DNA of 64,000 bases. It comes from Streptomyces sp. SolWspMP-5a-2 (GTDB lineage Bacteria; Actinomycetota; Actinomycetes; Streptomycetales; Streptomycetaceae). Numbering within the stretch: position 1 is the first letter of the stretch; each line of letters begins with the position of its first letter. Of this stretch, positions 52,075 through 59,778 are shown in pieces. Both the position numbers and the translations under genes were made by a program. The stretch is from NCBI RefSeq assembly GCF_900091845.1, contig NZ_FMCI01000348.1, forward strand, positions 1-64,000, given 5' to 3'. The notes under the pieces are model-generated. The model made no database searches. It was not told the DNA's origin and saw only the letters and a list, made by a program, of their open reading frames with translations.

Positions 52075-52802
52075 GCGTCGGTTCCGCCTTCCGGGCTGTT
52101 CTCCGCGCGCACGGGGCGCACGATGTCGGTGAGGGTCGTCTCGACCCGGTCGAGGTGGTGGGTCATGGCCTCGACGGCGTCGGGCTCGGAACCGTCCAGC
52201 AGGGCCTCGACGATCGCCCGGTGCTCGCGGTTGGACTGCTCGCGGCGGCCGCCGAGTTCGTTGAGGAACGCGGACTGCCGGGCGAGCGCGTCCCGGATCT
52301 CCTCGATGACCCGGCGGAAGACCGGGTTCTGCGCGGCCTGGGCGACCGCGAGGTGGAAGAGGGTGTCGAGGGCGACCCAGGAGGTGGTGTCGGTCTCCCG
52401 CTCCATGCGCTCCAGCAGATGGGCCAGGTGGTCGAGGTCCTCGGAGGTGCGGCGCAGGGCCGCGTAGCCCGCCACCGGGATCTCGACGTGCCTGCGCACC
52501 TCCAGGAGGTCGCTGGCGGCGTAGTCGCCGAAGGTGGGGTCCTCTACGGTGTTGGCGACCACGAAGGTGCCCTTGCCGGTCCGGGAGACGGTCAGGCCCA
52601 TGGTCTGCAGGGCCCGCAGCGCCTCGCGCAGCACGGGTCGGCTGACTTCGAGGCTCCGGCACAGCTCGGCCTCCGAGGGGAGCTTGTCCCCCACCGCGTA
52701 GGCGCCGCGCTCGATGGCGGCGCGCAGGTGCCCGAGGACCGCTTCCATGGCGCTGACGCGCCGGGGGCCCTGACTGGCTGTCTGGCTGTCTGACAGGTTC
52801 AC
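52071..52802 (-). CDS. FadR/GntR-family regulator with FCD domain
   Basis: This 243-residue regulator has an N-terminal GntR winged helix (about 15-85; LPSEAELCRSLEVSRPVLREALRALQ contains the HTH) and a helical FCD domain (about 95-230), which often binds a metal and an organic acid or amino acid. It starts the asparagine operon and is coupled to the permease. Repeats of TGTCTG just upstream and over its start region may be its operator. It is the likely sensor of asparagine, aspartate or a related acid. Confidence 0.9.
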   Translation of the reverse strand: MNLSDSQTASQGPRRVSAMEAVLGHLRAAIERGAYAVGDKLPSEAELCRSLEVSRPVLREALRALQTMGLTVSRTGKGTFVVANTVEDPTFGDYAASDLLEVRRHVEIPVAGYAALRRTSEDLDHLAHLLERMERETDTTSWVALDTLFHLAVAQAAQNPVFRRVIEEIRDALARQSAFLNELGGRREQSNREHRAIVEALLDGSEPDAVEAMTHHLDRVETTLTDIVRPVRAENSPEGGTDA

Positions 52803-52944
52803 GGGAGTGATCCTGCGGGTGGCGGGCGCGCGCTGTCAAGAGACCCGGGAGCGCGGACCGGACGGCCGGGCGGCGGGGCCGACGGCCGGGCCGCCCGCCC
52901 CCGACCCGCCCGGCTGTCCCGCCGTCGGCCGGTGTTCTGGCAGG

Positions 52945-53781
52945 TCAGCCGCCGATCGCGCCGATCGAGAGCAGACCGAGGAGCAGCACGCCGACGATCA
53001 GCCGGTAGATCACGAAGGCGTTGAAGTTGTGCTTGGCGACGTACCGCAGCAGCCAGGCGATGGAGGCGTACGCGACCACGAAGGAGACGATCGTGCCCAC
53101 GGCGAGCGGCGCGGCGCCCACCCCGGTGCCCAGCGCGTCCTTCAGCTCGTAGATGCCGGCGCCGGTGAGGGCCGGGATGCCGAGGAAGAACGAGAGCCGG
53201 GTGGCGGCGACCCGGTCCAGGTCGAGCAGGAGGGCGGTGGACATGGTGGCGCCCGAGCGGGAGAAGCCGGGGAAGAGCAGCGCGAGGATCTGCGAACTGC
53301 CCACCAGCATCGCGTCCTTGAAGCCGGTGTCGTCCTCGCCGCGCTTGTGGCGGCCCATCTGGTCGGCCACCCACATCACGCCGCTGCCGACGATCAGCGA
53401 GCCCGCGACCACCCACAGGGAGGCGAGCGGTCCGTCGATGAGGGGCTTGACGGCGAGGCCGACGACCACGATCGGGACCGTCGCGGCGATCACCCACCAG
53501 GCGAACTTGTAGTCGTGGTGGTAGCGCTCCTCCTTGTCGACGAGACCGCGTCCCCAGGCGGAGACGATCCGCACGATGTCCTTGAAGAAGTACACGAGGA
53601 CGGCGGCGATGGCCCCGACCTGGATGACGGCCGAGAACCCGACGACGGCGTGGTCGTCGACGGGGATGCCCATCAGCCCCTCGGTGATCTTCAGATGGCC
53701 GGTCGAGGAGACGGGCAGGAACTCGGTCACCCCCTCGACGACTCCGAGGACGACGGCCTGACCGACGTTGATGACGCTCAT
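52945..53781 (-). CDS. uppP: Undecaprenyl-diphosphatase
   Basis: This 278-residue BacA-type membrane phosphatase recycles undecaprenyl diphosphate to the monophosphate carrier for cell-wall synthesis and gives basal bacitracin tolerance. The catalytic segments are EGVTEFLPVSSTGH near residue 16 and PGFSRSGATMS near 165. About eight membrane helices are present. There is no clear ribosome site. Two ACAGTG copies 12 bp apart lie just upstream (53803-53821). Confidence 0.94.
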   Translation of the reverse strand: MSVINVGQAVVLGVVEGVTEFLPVSSTGHLKITEGLMGIPVDDHAVVGFSAVIQVGAIAAVLVYFFKDIVRIVSAWGRGLVDKEERYHHDYKFAWWVIAATVPIVVVGLAVKPLIDGPLASLWVVAGSLIVGSGVMWVADQMGRHKRGEDDTGFKDAMLVGSSQILALLFPGFSRSGATMSTALLLDLDRVAATRLSFFLGIPALTGAGIYELKDALGTGVGAAPLAVGTIVSFVVAYASIAWLLRYVAKHNFNAFVIYRLIVGVLLLGLLSIGAIGG

Positions 53782-53849
53782 GGGATCCAGTTCTGACGTG
53801 GTCGACAGTGCTGTAGACAGTGTTACTACGCCAGAGCGAGAACGCCCGC

Positions 53850-54224
53850 TTACCCCCACACCGCGCGGGCGAGCGACACCCCCGCAAAAGCCGCGCCGAG
53901 ACCCACCGCCACGCTCCCGGCGACGTTGGCCGCGGCGTAGAGCCCGGCGCCCGTCTCGGTGAGTCTCAGGGTCTCGTGGGAGAAGGTCGAGTAGGTCGTC
54001 AGCGCGCCGCACAGACCGGTCCCGATGAGCAGCTGGAGGTGCGGATCCGCGGCTCCCGAGCCCGCGGCGCCGGTCAGCACGCCGAGGATCAGGCAGCCGC
54101 AGGCGTTGACCACGAAGGTGCCCCAGGGGAAGACCGAGTCGTGCCGCGACTGCACCGCGCGGTCGGTCAGATAGCGCAGCGGGGCCCCGACCACGGCACC
54201 GGCGATCACCAGCAACCAGTTCAC
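53850..54224 (-). CDS. crcB: Fluoride channel CrcB/Fluc
   Basis: This 124-residue dual-topology fluoride channel subunit has four membrane helices. The family motifs are GTFVVNACGC near residue 35 and GLCGALTTYSTFS near 70, which holds the central sodium-binding turn and the Phe/Ser residues lining the pore. The GTG start overlaps the DUF190 stop by 4 nt (GTGA). It is the last gene of a crcB-DUF190-crcB operon, so the two channel subunits probably form a heterodimer. Confidence 0.93.
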   Translation of the reverse strand: MNWLLVIAGAVVGAPLRYLTDRAVQSRHDSVFPWGTFVVNACGCLILGVLTGAAGSGAADPHLQLLIGTGLCGALTTYSTFSHETLRLTETGAGLYAAANVAGSVAVGLGAAFAGVSLARAVWG

Positions 54225-54601
54225 AACGAGTTCTTACCCTTCGTGTCCGTTTCGCCGGTTTCATCGCCGCGGCCGACGTAGCGGACGACCTCGCAGGCGT
54301 CCAGCACGACCAGTCCGTCCCGGACCAGTTCGTCGAGCTGCGGCAGGAAGGCGCGGACGCGCTCCTCGGTGTCGACGACGACGATCGCGACCGGCAGGTC
54401 CTCGCTCAGCGAGAGCAGCCGGGAGGTGTGGATGCGCGAGGTCGCGCCGAAGCCCTCGACGCCCCGGAAGACGCTGGCCCCGGCGAGCCCGGCCGCGTGG
54501 GCGCGGTGCACGATCTCGGAGTAGAGGGGCTTGCGGTGCCAGGTGTCGTTCTCGCCGATGAACACGGTCAGGCGCAGCGCGGTGCCGGTCAGCCTCGTCA
54601 T
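54221..54601 (-). CDS. DUF190 (PII-like) protein of the fluoride operon
   Basis: This 126-residue DUF190 protein has a ferredoxin-like PII-related fold (ALRLTVFIGENDTWH at the start, RIHTSRLLSLSEDLPV in the middle). It lies between two crcB genes and overlaps both by 4 nt, so it is made in step with the channel. In this context it is probably a regulator of the fluoride channel; the mechanism is unknown. GGAGG precedes the ATG. Confidence 0.9.
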   Translation of the reverse strand: MTRLTGTALRLTVFIGENDTWHRKPLYSEIVHRAHAAGLAGASVFRGVEGFGATSRIHTSRLLSLSEDLPVAIVVVDTEERVRAFLPQLDELVRDGLVVLDACEVVRYVGRGDETGETDTKGKNSL

Positions 54602-55059
54602 GACTGCCTCCACTTCAGGGCGCGGCGGGCCAGGGTCGCCCCGAGCCACACCGCGGTGAGCGCCGCGAGCAGGGTCGCGGCGAGGTAGGCCAGGCCGACG
54701 CGGGCGTGCCCGCCGTCGATCAGGCGCTGGATGTCGACGGCGTAGGTGGAGAAGGTGGTGAACCCGCCCAGGACGCCGGTGCCGAAGAAGGGGCGGACCA
54801 GCCGGTGGGCCACCCAGACGTCGGTGATGAGGACCATGAAGACGCCGATGACGGCGCAGCCGCCGACGTTGGTCGCGAAGGTGCCCCAGGGGAACCCGCC
54901 GGACCCGGCGGGCCAGCGCAGGGCGATGGCGTAGCGGGCGCAGGCGCCGAGGGCGCCGCCGAGGGCGATCACGGCGACGATGGGGACCTGGTCGCGCCAG
55001 GCCGCTCTGCGGGCCGGCCGGGACGCGGTGGGGAGGCTCTGGGCCTGCGGGGATGTCAT
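54598..55059 (-). CDS. crcB: Fluoride channel CrcB/Fluc, second subunit
   Basis: This 153-residue CrcB homologue has an N-terminal extension of about 27 residues, then four helices with GTFATNVGGC near residue 68 and GVLGGFTTFSTYA near 107. It is the first gene of the operon; its ATGA overlap couples it to DUF190. AGGAGAAG precedes the ATG. I looked for a fluoride riboswitch upstream and could not find one. Confidence 0.93.
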   Translation of the reverse strand: MTSPQAQSLPTASRPARRAAWRDQVPIVAVIALGGALGACARYAIALRWPAGSGGFPWGTFATNVGGCAVIGVFMVLITDVWVAHRLVRPFFGTGVLGGFTTFSTYAVDIQRLIDGGHARVGLAYLAATLLAALTAVWLGATLARRALKWRQS

Positions 55060-55262
55060 GGGCGTGCTTCTCCTACTCGCCGAGGGCCCGGACATGCGGG
55101 CGCCACTGTGTCGCAAGTAGGGACCGTTGGCGGCACCGGTGCCGCGGTTCGGGTACGGCGGGCCCCACCGCCGCGCCGCGAGAAGGGTCGCGGCCGGGCA
55201 CCAGGTTAACGCCGGCGCCGGTCCGCGGTCACCTCGACCGGAACGGCTCACGCACGAGCGGG

Positions 55263-55455
55263 GGGCGGCGGCTCGGGGGTCTGGGGGGGCGGAGCGGGTT
55301 CGGCGGGCGAGGCCCGTGCGGCGGTGGGACCGGCTTGGCGGGTGGGGCCCGTTCGGCGGTGGGACCGTTTCACCGAGGGGGACGCGCTCGACGGGCGGGG
55401 TCCGTCCGGCAGGTGCGGCCGGTTCGGCAGGTGGGGCCCGTGCGGCGGACGGGGT
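55263..55455. repeat. G-rich 17-18-bp tandem repeats
   Basis: About ten diverged units with consensus near CCGTTCGGCGGGTGGGGC fill the gap between the fluoride operon and the winged-helix gene, ending at its stop codon. Period and core CGGCGGG are the same as in the array at 21171-21560. Confidence 0.75.
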
Positions 55456-55457
55456 CG

Positions 55458-55745
55458 CTACCAGCCCTTCTCGAACATGCGGGCGACCTCGGCCGCCCGT
55501 ACGTCGTCGCGCCGGTAGCGGGTGCGGCCGCGGACGGTGCGCGCGCGCAGCAGCCCGAGGGCGACGAGCAGGCCGAGGTGGGTGTCGGCGACCGCGCGGT
55601 CCACACCGAGCCGGGCGGCGACGGCGTCGGCGGTGACGCCGTCCTCGGCGAGGTCGCCGTCCGGCTGGGGCGGGAAGTGCGCGACGGGGTCGCGCAGCCA
55701 CTCCAGGACACGGAGCCGCAGCTCGCTGACGGGAGTTCTGAACAT
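55458..55745 (-). CDS. Small winged-helix (ArsR-like) regulator
   Basis: This 95-residue protein consists of one winged-helix domain: a first helix ELRLRVLEWLRDP, an HTH (ADAVAARLGVDRAVADTHLGLLVALG, given here split over about residues 37-62) and a wing RGRTRYRR. No Cys metal site is visible. GGAGGGGG precedes the ATG at 55745. The target is unknown. Its 5' end faces away from the receptor gene at 55876, 130 bp downstream of that gene. Confidence 0.8.
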   Translation of the reverse strand: MFRTPVSELRLRVLEWLRDPVAHFPPQPDGDLAEDGVTADAVAARLGVDRAVADTHLGLLVALGLLRARTVRGRTRYRRDDVRAAEVARMFEKGW

Positions 55746-55875
55746 CGCGCCCCCTCCGGCCGGACCACCACGCACCGCCTGCCGCCACTGTCCCGCACCC
55801 GGTGCCGCCGTGTCCGGCACTCCGCGCGCGTTGGCCGGGACCGGGCGGCCCGCGCCCGGAGTGTGCGGGGCGCGG

Positions 55876-56511
55876 TCAGACGCGGGCGGGCAGGTTCAGC
55901 CCGGGGGACCCGGCGGGCAGGGCCCGCTCCGCGGCCTCCGGGGTGGCGATGCCGGGCAGCAACTGCCGCCACCAGCCGGTCAGTCGCTCATGGAGGTCAC
56001 GGCGTTCGGAGAGCACGTGGGAGAGCATCTGGATGCCGGTGAAGGAGCCCACCACGGTCGCCGCCACCTCCTCGGGCGCCATGTCCTCGCGCAGTTCCCC
56101 CGCCCCCTGGGCGCGCGCCAAGTCCCGGCCGAAGGCACGCAGCCACCAGTCGTACAGATCGGCGTCGTTGGCCTGGAAGGTGCCCCGTTCCACGGTGAGC
56201 CGGATGCTGGCGCGGAAGAGGACGTTGGTGCGAAGGTGGTGGGCCAGTTCGTGGGTGAGGTCGATGACCTGCTGGAGGGGTGAGGCGGAGTGAGTGCGGG
56301 TCCCGACCGGGATCTCGGTCTGCGCGGCCATCACCCCGCGCGCGATGTCCTCCTTGGACGCGAAGTGGAAGTACATGGCGCCCTTGGTGACTCCGCTGCG
56401 CTCCTGGATCTCGTTGATGCTGGCGGCGGCGTAGCCCCGCTCGTCGAAGACCTCGGCCGCCCCGACCAGAAGCCTCCGCCGTGTCTCGATCGCCCGTTCC
56501 TGTCGTGCCAT
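55876..56511 (-). CDS. Gamma-butyrolactone receptor, ScbR/ArpA-type TetR
   Basis: This 211-residue TetR-family receptor resembles ArpA, ScbR and other butyrolactone receptors. The HTH (about 10-55) reads INEIQERSGVTKGAMYFHFASKE, characteristic of the subgroup, and the C-terminal domain has the Trp residues and helices of the ligand pocket. It represses targets until the autoregulator is made. It is divergent from the AfsA-type synthase gene. An ARE-like site at 56575-56597 lies between them, and two more AACAAACCG half-sites occur upstream of the 58814 operon. Confidence 0.92.
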   Translation of the reverse strand: MARQERAIETRRRLLVGAAEVFDERGYAAASINEIQERSGVTKGAMYFHFASKEDIARGVMAAQTEIPVGTRTHSASPLQQVIDLTHELAHHLRTNVLFRASIRLTVERGTFQANDADLYDWWLRAFGRDLARAQGAGELREDMAPEEVAATVVGSFTGIQMLSHVLSERRDLHERLTGWWRQLLPGIATPEAAERALPAGSPGLNLPARV

Positions 56512-56574
56512 TGCGTGAAATCCTCGTTTCCTGGGCGTGGCAGGTTCATGAGCAACCTGACGAGACGACCCAAA

Positions 56575-56597
56575 ACAAACCGTACGTTAGGTACTGT
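56575..56597. promoter_or_regulatory. ARE-like autoregulatory element
   Basis: ACAAACCGTACGTTAGGTACTGT is an imperfect inverted repeat (ACaaACC / GGTacTGT) of the type bound by butyrolactone receptors. It lies 64 bp from the receptor start and 77 bp from the synthase start. The half-site AACAAACCG recurs at 58729 and 58758. Confidence 0.75.
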
Positions 56598-56673
56598 ACC
56601 GGCGGACGACCGCACCCGGGCCATCCCTGGTGTCGCACCTTTCGGGAAAGAGTGCAGACAGGAGCCGTGTGAC

Positions 56674-57675
56674 ATGTCAGTCGACGTCAGCCTTCCATCC
56701 ACCCCCGCCCCTTCAACCCCTCCTCCCGCGGACGAACGGTTACGACCGCTCTCCTTCGACCGGACGGCACCGCGCGGACTCGTGCACCGGCGGGCCGTCG
56801 GCGAGGTGCTCCTCACCGACTGGATACGCCTCGGGCCGCACCGATTCCAAGTGGGCGCACAGTGGCCGCGCGGGCACGCCTTCTACGGCCCGGTCGGTGA
56901 ACTCTGGCACGACCCGCTGCTGGCCGCCGAGAGCGTGCGCCAGTCCTCCTCTCTGGTCGGCCACGTCTTCTACGACCTGCCCTGCGACCACCCGACCCTG
57001 ATGACGGAGCTGGACATCGAGGTCAGCCCGGACGCGCTGCGCCTCGGCGACCGGCCCGCCGACACCGTGCTGCACATCGACTGCGCCGGTGTGACGCTCC
57101 AGGGCGCCCGGCTGACCGGCATGACGATGGACGTCGCGCTCACCCGGGGCGCCGCCCGGCTCGGCCGCGCCCGGATGACCCTCAACTGCCTGCGCCCCTC
57201 GGTGTACCGGCGGCTGCGCGGCGTCCACGCGCAGGTGCCCGAGCGGCTGCCCGAGCAGCCCGCGCCGCTGCCCCCGCGCGAGGTCGGCCGCGCCGTCGGG
57301 TCCGACGTGGTGCTCGGCCCGCCGGCCGACGGCCGGGCCGAGCCGGGCCGGGGCGCCTGGCCACTGCGGATCAACTGGTCCCACCCCACTCTCTTCGACC
57401 ACCCCACCGACCACGTGCCCGGCATGCTGCTCCTGGAGGCCGCCCGCCAGGCGGCGCAGCGGCTCGCGGGGCCCGAACCGGTCCTGGTCGACTCTATGCA
57501 GAATCGATTCCTCCGGTACGTGGAACTGGACTCCCCGGTTCTGGTCAGGGCCCGGCTCACCACCACGGGCGACGGCGGCCGCCAGGTACGGGTGACGGCG
57601 GAGCAGGACGGCAGCGCCGCCTACACCTGCGTGCTCACCGTCCAGCGCGCGCGGACCGCCGGGGGCGCCGGGTGA
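56674..57675 (+). CDS. AfsA/ScbA-family gamma-butyrolactone synthase
   Basis: This 333-residue AfsA-family enzyme condenses a beta-keto acyl chain with dihydroxyacetone phosphate, the first committed step to gamma-butyrolactone or butenolide autoregulators. Two AfsA (hotdog-like) repeats are seen: about residues 30-175 (ending RMTLNCLRPSVYRRLR) and about 205-325 (with DHVPGMLLLEAARQAA). AGGAG lies 9 nt before the ATG. It is divergent from the receptor, separated by an ARE-like site, and translationally coupled to an NAD-epimerase. The exact signal made cannot be told from sequence. Confidence 0.93.
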   Translation: MSVDVSLPSTPAPSTPPPADERLRPLSFDRTAPRGLVHRRAVGEVLLTDWIRLGPHRFQVGAQWPRGHAFYGPVGELWHDPLLAAESVRQSSSLVGHVFYDLPCDHPTLMTELDIEVSPDALRLGDRPADTVLHIDCAGVTLQGARLTGMTMDVALTRGAARLGRARMTLNCLRPSVYRRLRGVHAQVPERLPEQPAPLPPREVGRAVGSDVVLGPPADGRAEPGRGAWPLRINWSHPTLFDHPTDHVPGMLLLEAARQAAQRLAGPEPVLVDSMQNRFLRYVELDSPVLVRARLTTTGDGGRQVRVTAEQDGSAAYTCVLTVQRARTAGGAG

Positions 57676-58601
57676 ACCGCCCGCGCGTGCTGGTCACCGG
57701 CGGCTCCGGGTTCACCGGCGGCGCGGTCCTGCCGCTGCTGCGGGCGGCGGACGTACGGGTGCGGGTGCTCACCCACCGGCGTCCCACCGGGCACGGCCCC
57801 GGGACCGAGGTGGTGGAGGGCGACCTCACCGACCCGGCGACCGTGCGCGGCCTCTGCGACGGCGTCGACCGGGTCCTGCACCTCGCCTCCTACGTCGGCC
57901 GGGACGAGGAGCGGTGCGAGGCCGTGAACGTCGGGGGGACGCGGAACCTGGTCGAGGAGGCCCGCCGGGCGGGTGTGAGCGGGTTCGTGCAGCTCGGCAC
58001 GGCCGCGGTGTACGGCGACGGACCGTTCCGGGAGACGGCCGAGGGCGCGGAGGAGCCTCGGCCGGTCTCCCCCGCCAGCCGCAGCAGGCTGGCGGCCGAG
58101 CGGCCGGTGCTGGCGGCGGGCGGTGCCGTGCTGCGGCCCTGGCTCGTCTACGGCACCGGTGACCGCTGGGTGCTGCCCGCGCTGCTGCGGATGGTGCGCG
58201 CCCTGCCCTCGGGGCTGCCCGAACGGGGGTCGGCGATGCTCTCGCTGACCGAGGTCGGCGGTCTCGCCGCGGCGCTCACCGGGCTCGCCGTGTCCACGCC
58301 GCCGCGGCGGGCGGCCGGGGTCCTGCACGCCTGTCCGCCGCACCCGGTCAGCCTGCGCGAGCTGGTCGCTGCGGCGCACCGGCAGCTCGGCCTCCCCCTG
58401 GTGCGGGGCGACCAGCCGTTCGCGCGGGCCAGGGAGGAACTGCTCGCCGCCGGGTGCGACCCCCATCTGCTGGACCTGTTCGGCGTCGACCACTGGTTCG
58501 ACGGCTCCCGGTTGCGCGCGCTGACCCCGCACGCCCCGGCGACCGGTCTCGCGGCGGGGCTCGCCGCGCACGCCGACTGGTACCGCGCGCACCTCTTCTG
58601 A
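57672..58601 (+). CDS. NAD-dependent epimerase/dehydratase, autoregulator tailoring
   Basis: This 309-residue extended SDR has the NAD-binding motif VTGGSGFTGG near residue 7. The usual YxxxK of the family is not clear: the region reads SPASRSRLAAERP, so the active-site Tyr may be lost or replaced. Epimerase-like proteins next to AfsA homologues occur in several autoregulator loci (JadW2-type), where they are thought to modify the signal. The GTGA overlap couples it to the synthase gene. Confidence 0.82.
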   Translation: MNRPRVLVTGGSGFTGGAVLPLLRAADVRVRVLTHRRPTGHGPGTEVVEGDLTDPATVRGLCDGVDRVLHLASYVGRDEERCEAVNVGGTRNLVEEARRAGVSGFVQLGTAAVYGDGPFRETAEGAEEPRPVSPASRSRLAAERPVLAAGGAVLRPWLVYGTGDRWVLPALLRMVRALPSGLPERGSAMLSLTEVGGLAAALTGLAVSTPPRRAAGVLHACPPHPVSLRELVAAAHRQLGLPLVRGDQPFARAREELLAAGCDPHLLDLFGVDHWFDGSRLRALTPHAPATGLAAGLAAHADWYRAHLF

Positions 58602-58727
58602 CCCTGCGCCCCGCCCGGGGACGGCCGCCGCCCGGCGACCGCCCCCGGTCCGGGACGTCCCGCCCCGGAACGTGACACAGACCGTGACACGGACCACAGG
58701 AACGAGCCGGGCGATCCCCTTCCCCTG

Positions 58728-58782
58728 AAACAAACCGACCGTTACGCTTCCCCGCAGAACAAACCGAATGTTTGGCTTTTTA
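58728..58782 (+). promoter_or_regulatory. Two ARE-like elements upstream of the diaminopropionate operon
   Basis: The half-site AACAAACCG occurs at 58729-58737 and again at 58758-58766. The second is followed by AATGTTTGGC, giving the inverted repeat CAAAC-CGAAT-GTTTG. Both lie within 90 bp of the SerA-like start, so the butyrolactone receptor probably represses this operon. Confidence 0.65.
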
Positions 58783-58813
58783 CTGGCTCCGACCCCTCTT
58801 CGAGGAGAGATCC

Positions 58814-59749
58814 GTGCCCACGCCGATCGTGATCGTGAGTGACGCACTGCCCGGCGACGCCGTCGCCGCCCTGGAGGCCGTGTGCGACGTCCGTCGGGTC
58901 GACGGCCGTGACCGCGAAGCCCTGCTGGCCGCGCTGCCCGCGGCGGACGCGCTGATCGTCCGCAGCGGCACCCGGGTCGACGCCGAGGTGCTCGAACACG
59001 CCACCCGGCTGCGGGTGGTGGCCCGCGCGGGTGTCGGCCTGGACAACGTGGACACCGCCACCGCGCGCGCCCTCGGCGTCACCGTGGTCAACACCCCCGA
59101 CGCCAACTCCGTCAGCGTCGCCGAACTCACCGTGGGCCTCGTCGTCGCCTCGGTCCGCCGGCTCACGCGGGCGGCCCGGTCCGTGGGCGCGGGCGAGTGG
59201 CGCCGCGCGGACTTCGCCGGGTCCGAACTCTCCGGGCGGGTCCTCGGCATCGTCGGCTTCGGCCGCGTCGGCCGCCAGGTCGCCCGGCGGCTGGCCGCCT
59301 TCGACATGCGCGTCCTCGTCCACGACCCGTACGCGGACACCCTCGGCGACGACGTCCACGCCACCGGCCTCGACGACCTGCTCGCCGTCAGCGACGTGGT
59401 GACGCTCCATCTGCCGCGCACCCCCGCCACCGCCGGTCTGATCGGCGCCCGCGAACTGGCGATCATGAAGCCGACCGCGCACCTGGTCAACACCGCGCGC
59501 GGCGGCATCGTCGACGAGGACGCCCTGCACCGGGCCCTGACCACGGGCGCCCTGGCCGGTGCCGCGCTCGACGTCTTCGCCACCGAACCGCCGGGCGCCT
59601 CGCCGCTGCTCGCGCTGGAGAACGTGGTCGCCGTACCGCACCTGGGCGCCTCCACCGCCGAGGCCCAGTCGCGCGCCGGACACGAAGCCGTCCGCCGGGT
59701 CCTCGCCGAACTGGCGCCCCTGTCGGCGCCCGCGCCCACCACCGTCTGA
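58814..59749 (+). CDS. D-3-phosphoglycerate dehydrogenase-like 2-hydroxyacid dehydrogenase
   Basis: This 311-residue D-isomer-specific 2-hydroxyacid dehydrogenase resembles the catalytic part of SerA. The NAD-binding motif GFGRVGRQVA is near residue 150, with NTARGGIVDEDAL near 232 and the catalytic His in VPHLGASTAEA near 281. The SerA regulatory (ACT) domain is absent, so it should escape serine feedback. It heads the SbnA/SbnB operon, and could supply 3-phosphohydroxypyruvate for O-phosphoserine, the SbnA substrate. GAGGAG precedes the GTG. Confidence 0.88.
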   Translation: MPTPIVIVSDALPGDAVAALEAVCDVRRVDGRDREALLAALPAADALIVRSGTRVDAEVLEHATRLRVVARAGVGLDNVDTATARALGVTVVNTPDANSVSVAELTVGLVVASVRRLTRAARSVGAGEWRRADFAGSELSGRVLGIVGFGRVGRQVARRLAAFDMRVLVHDPYADTLGDDVHATGLDDLLAVSDVVTLHLPRTPATAGLIGARELAIMKPTAHLVNTARGGIVDEDALHRALTTGALAGAALDVFATEPPGASPLLALENVVAVPHLGASTAEAQSRAGHEAVRRVLAELAPLSAPAPTTV

Positions 59750-59778
59750 GCTCCCGCACCCGCACGCCGGAGACCACC

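Noticed and set aside
55060..55260. Fluoride riboswitch upstream of crcB
   Set aside because: I could not match the conserved crcB RNA motif by eye; a covariance-model search would be needed.
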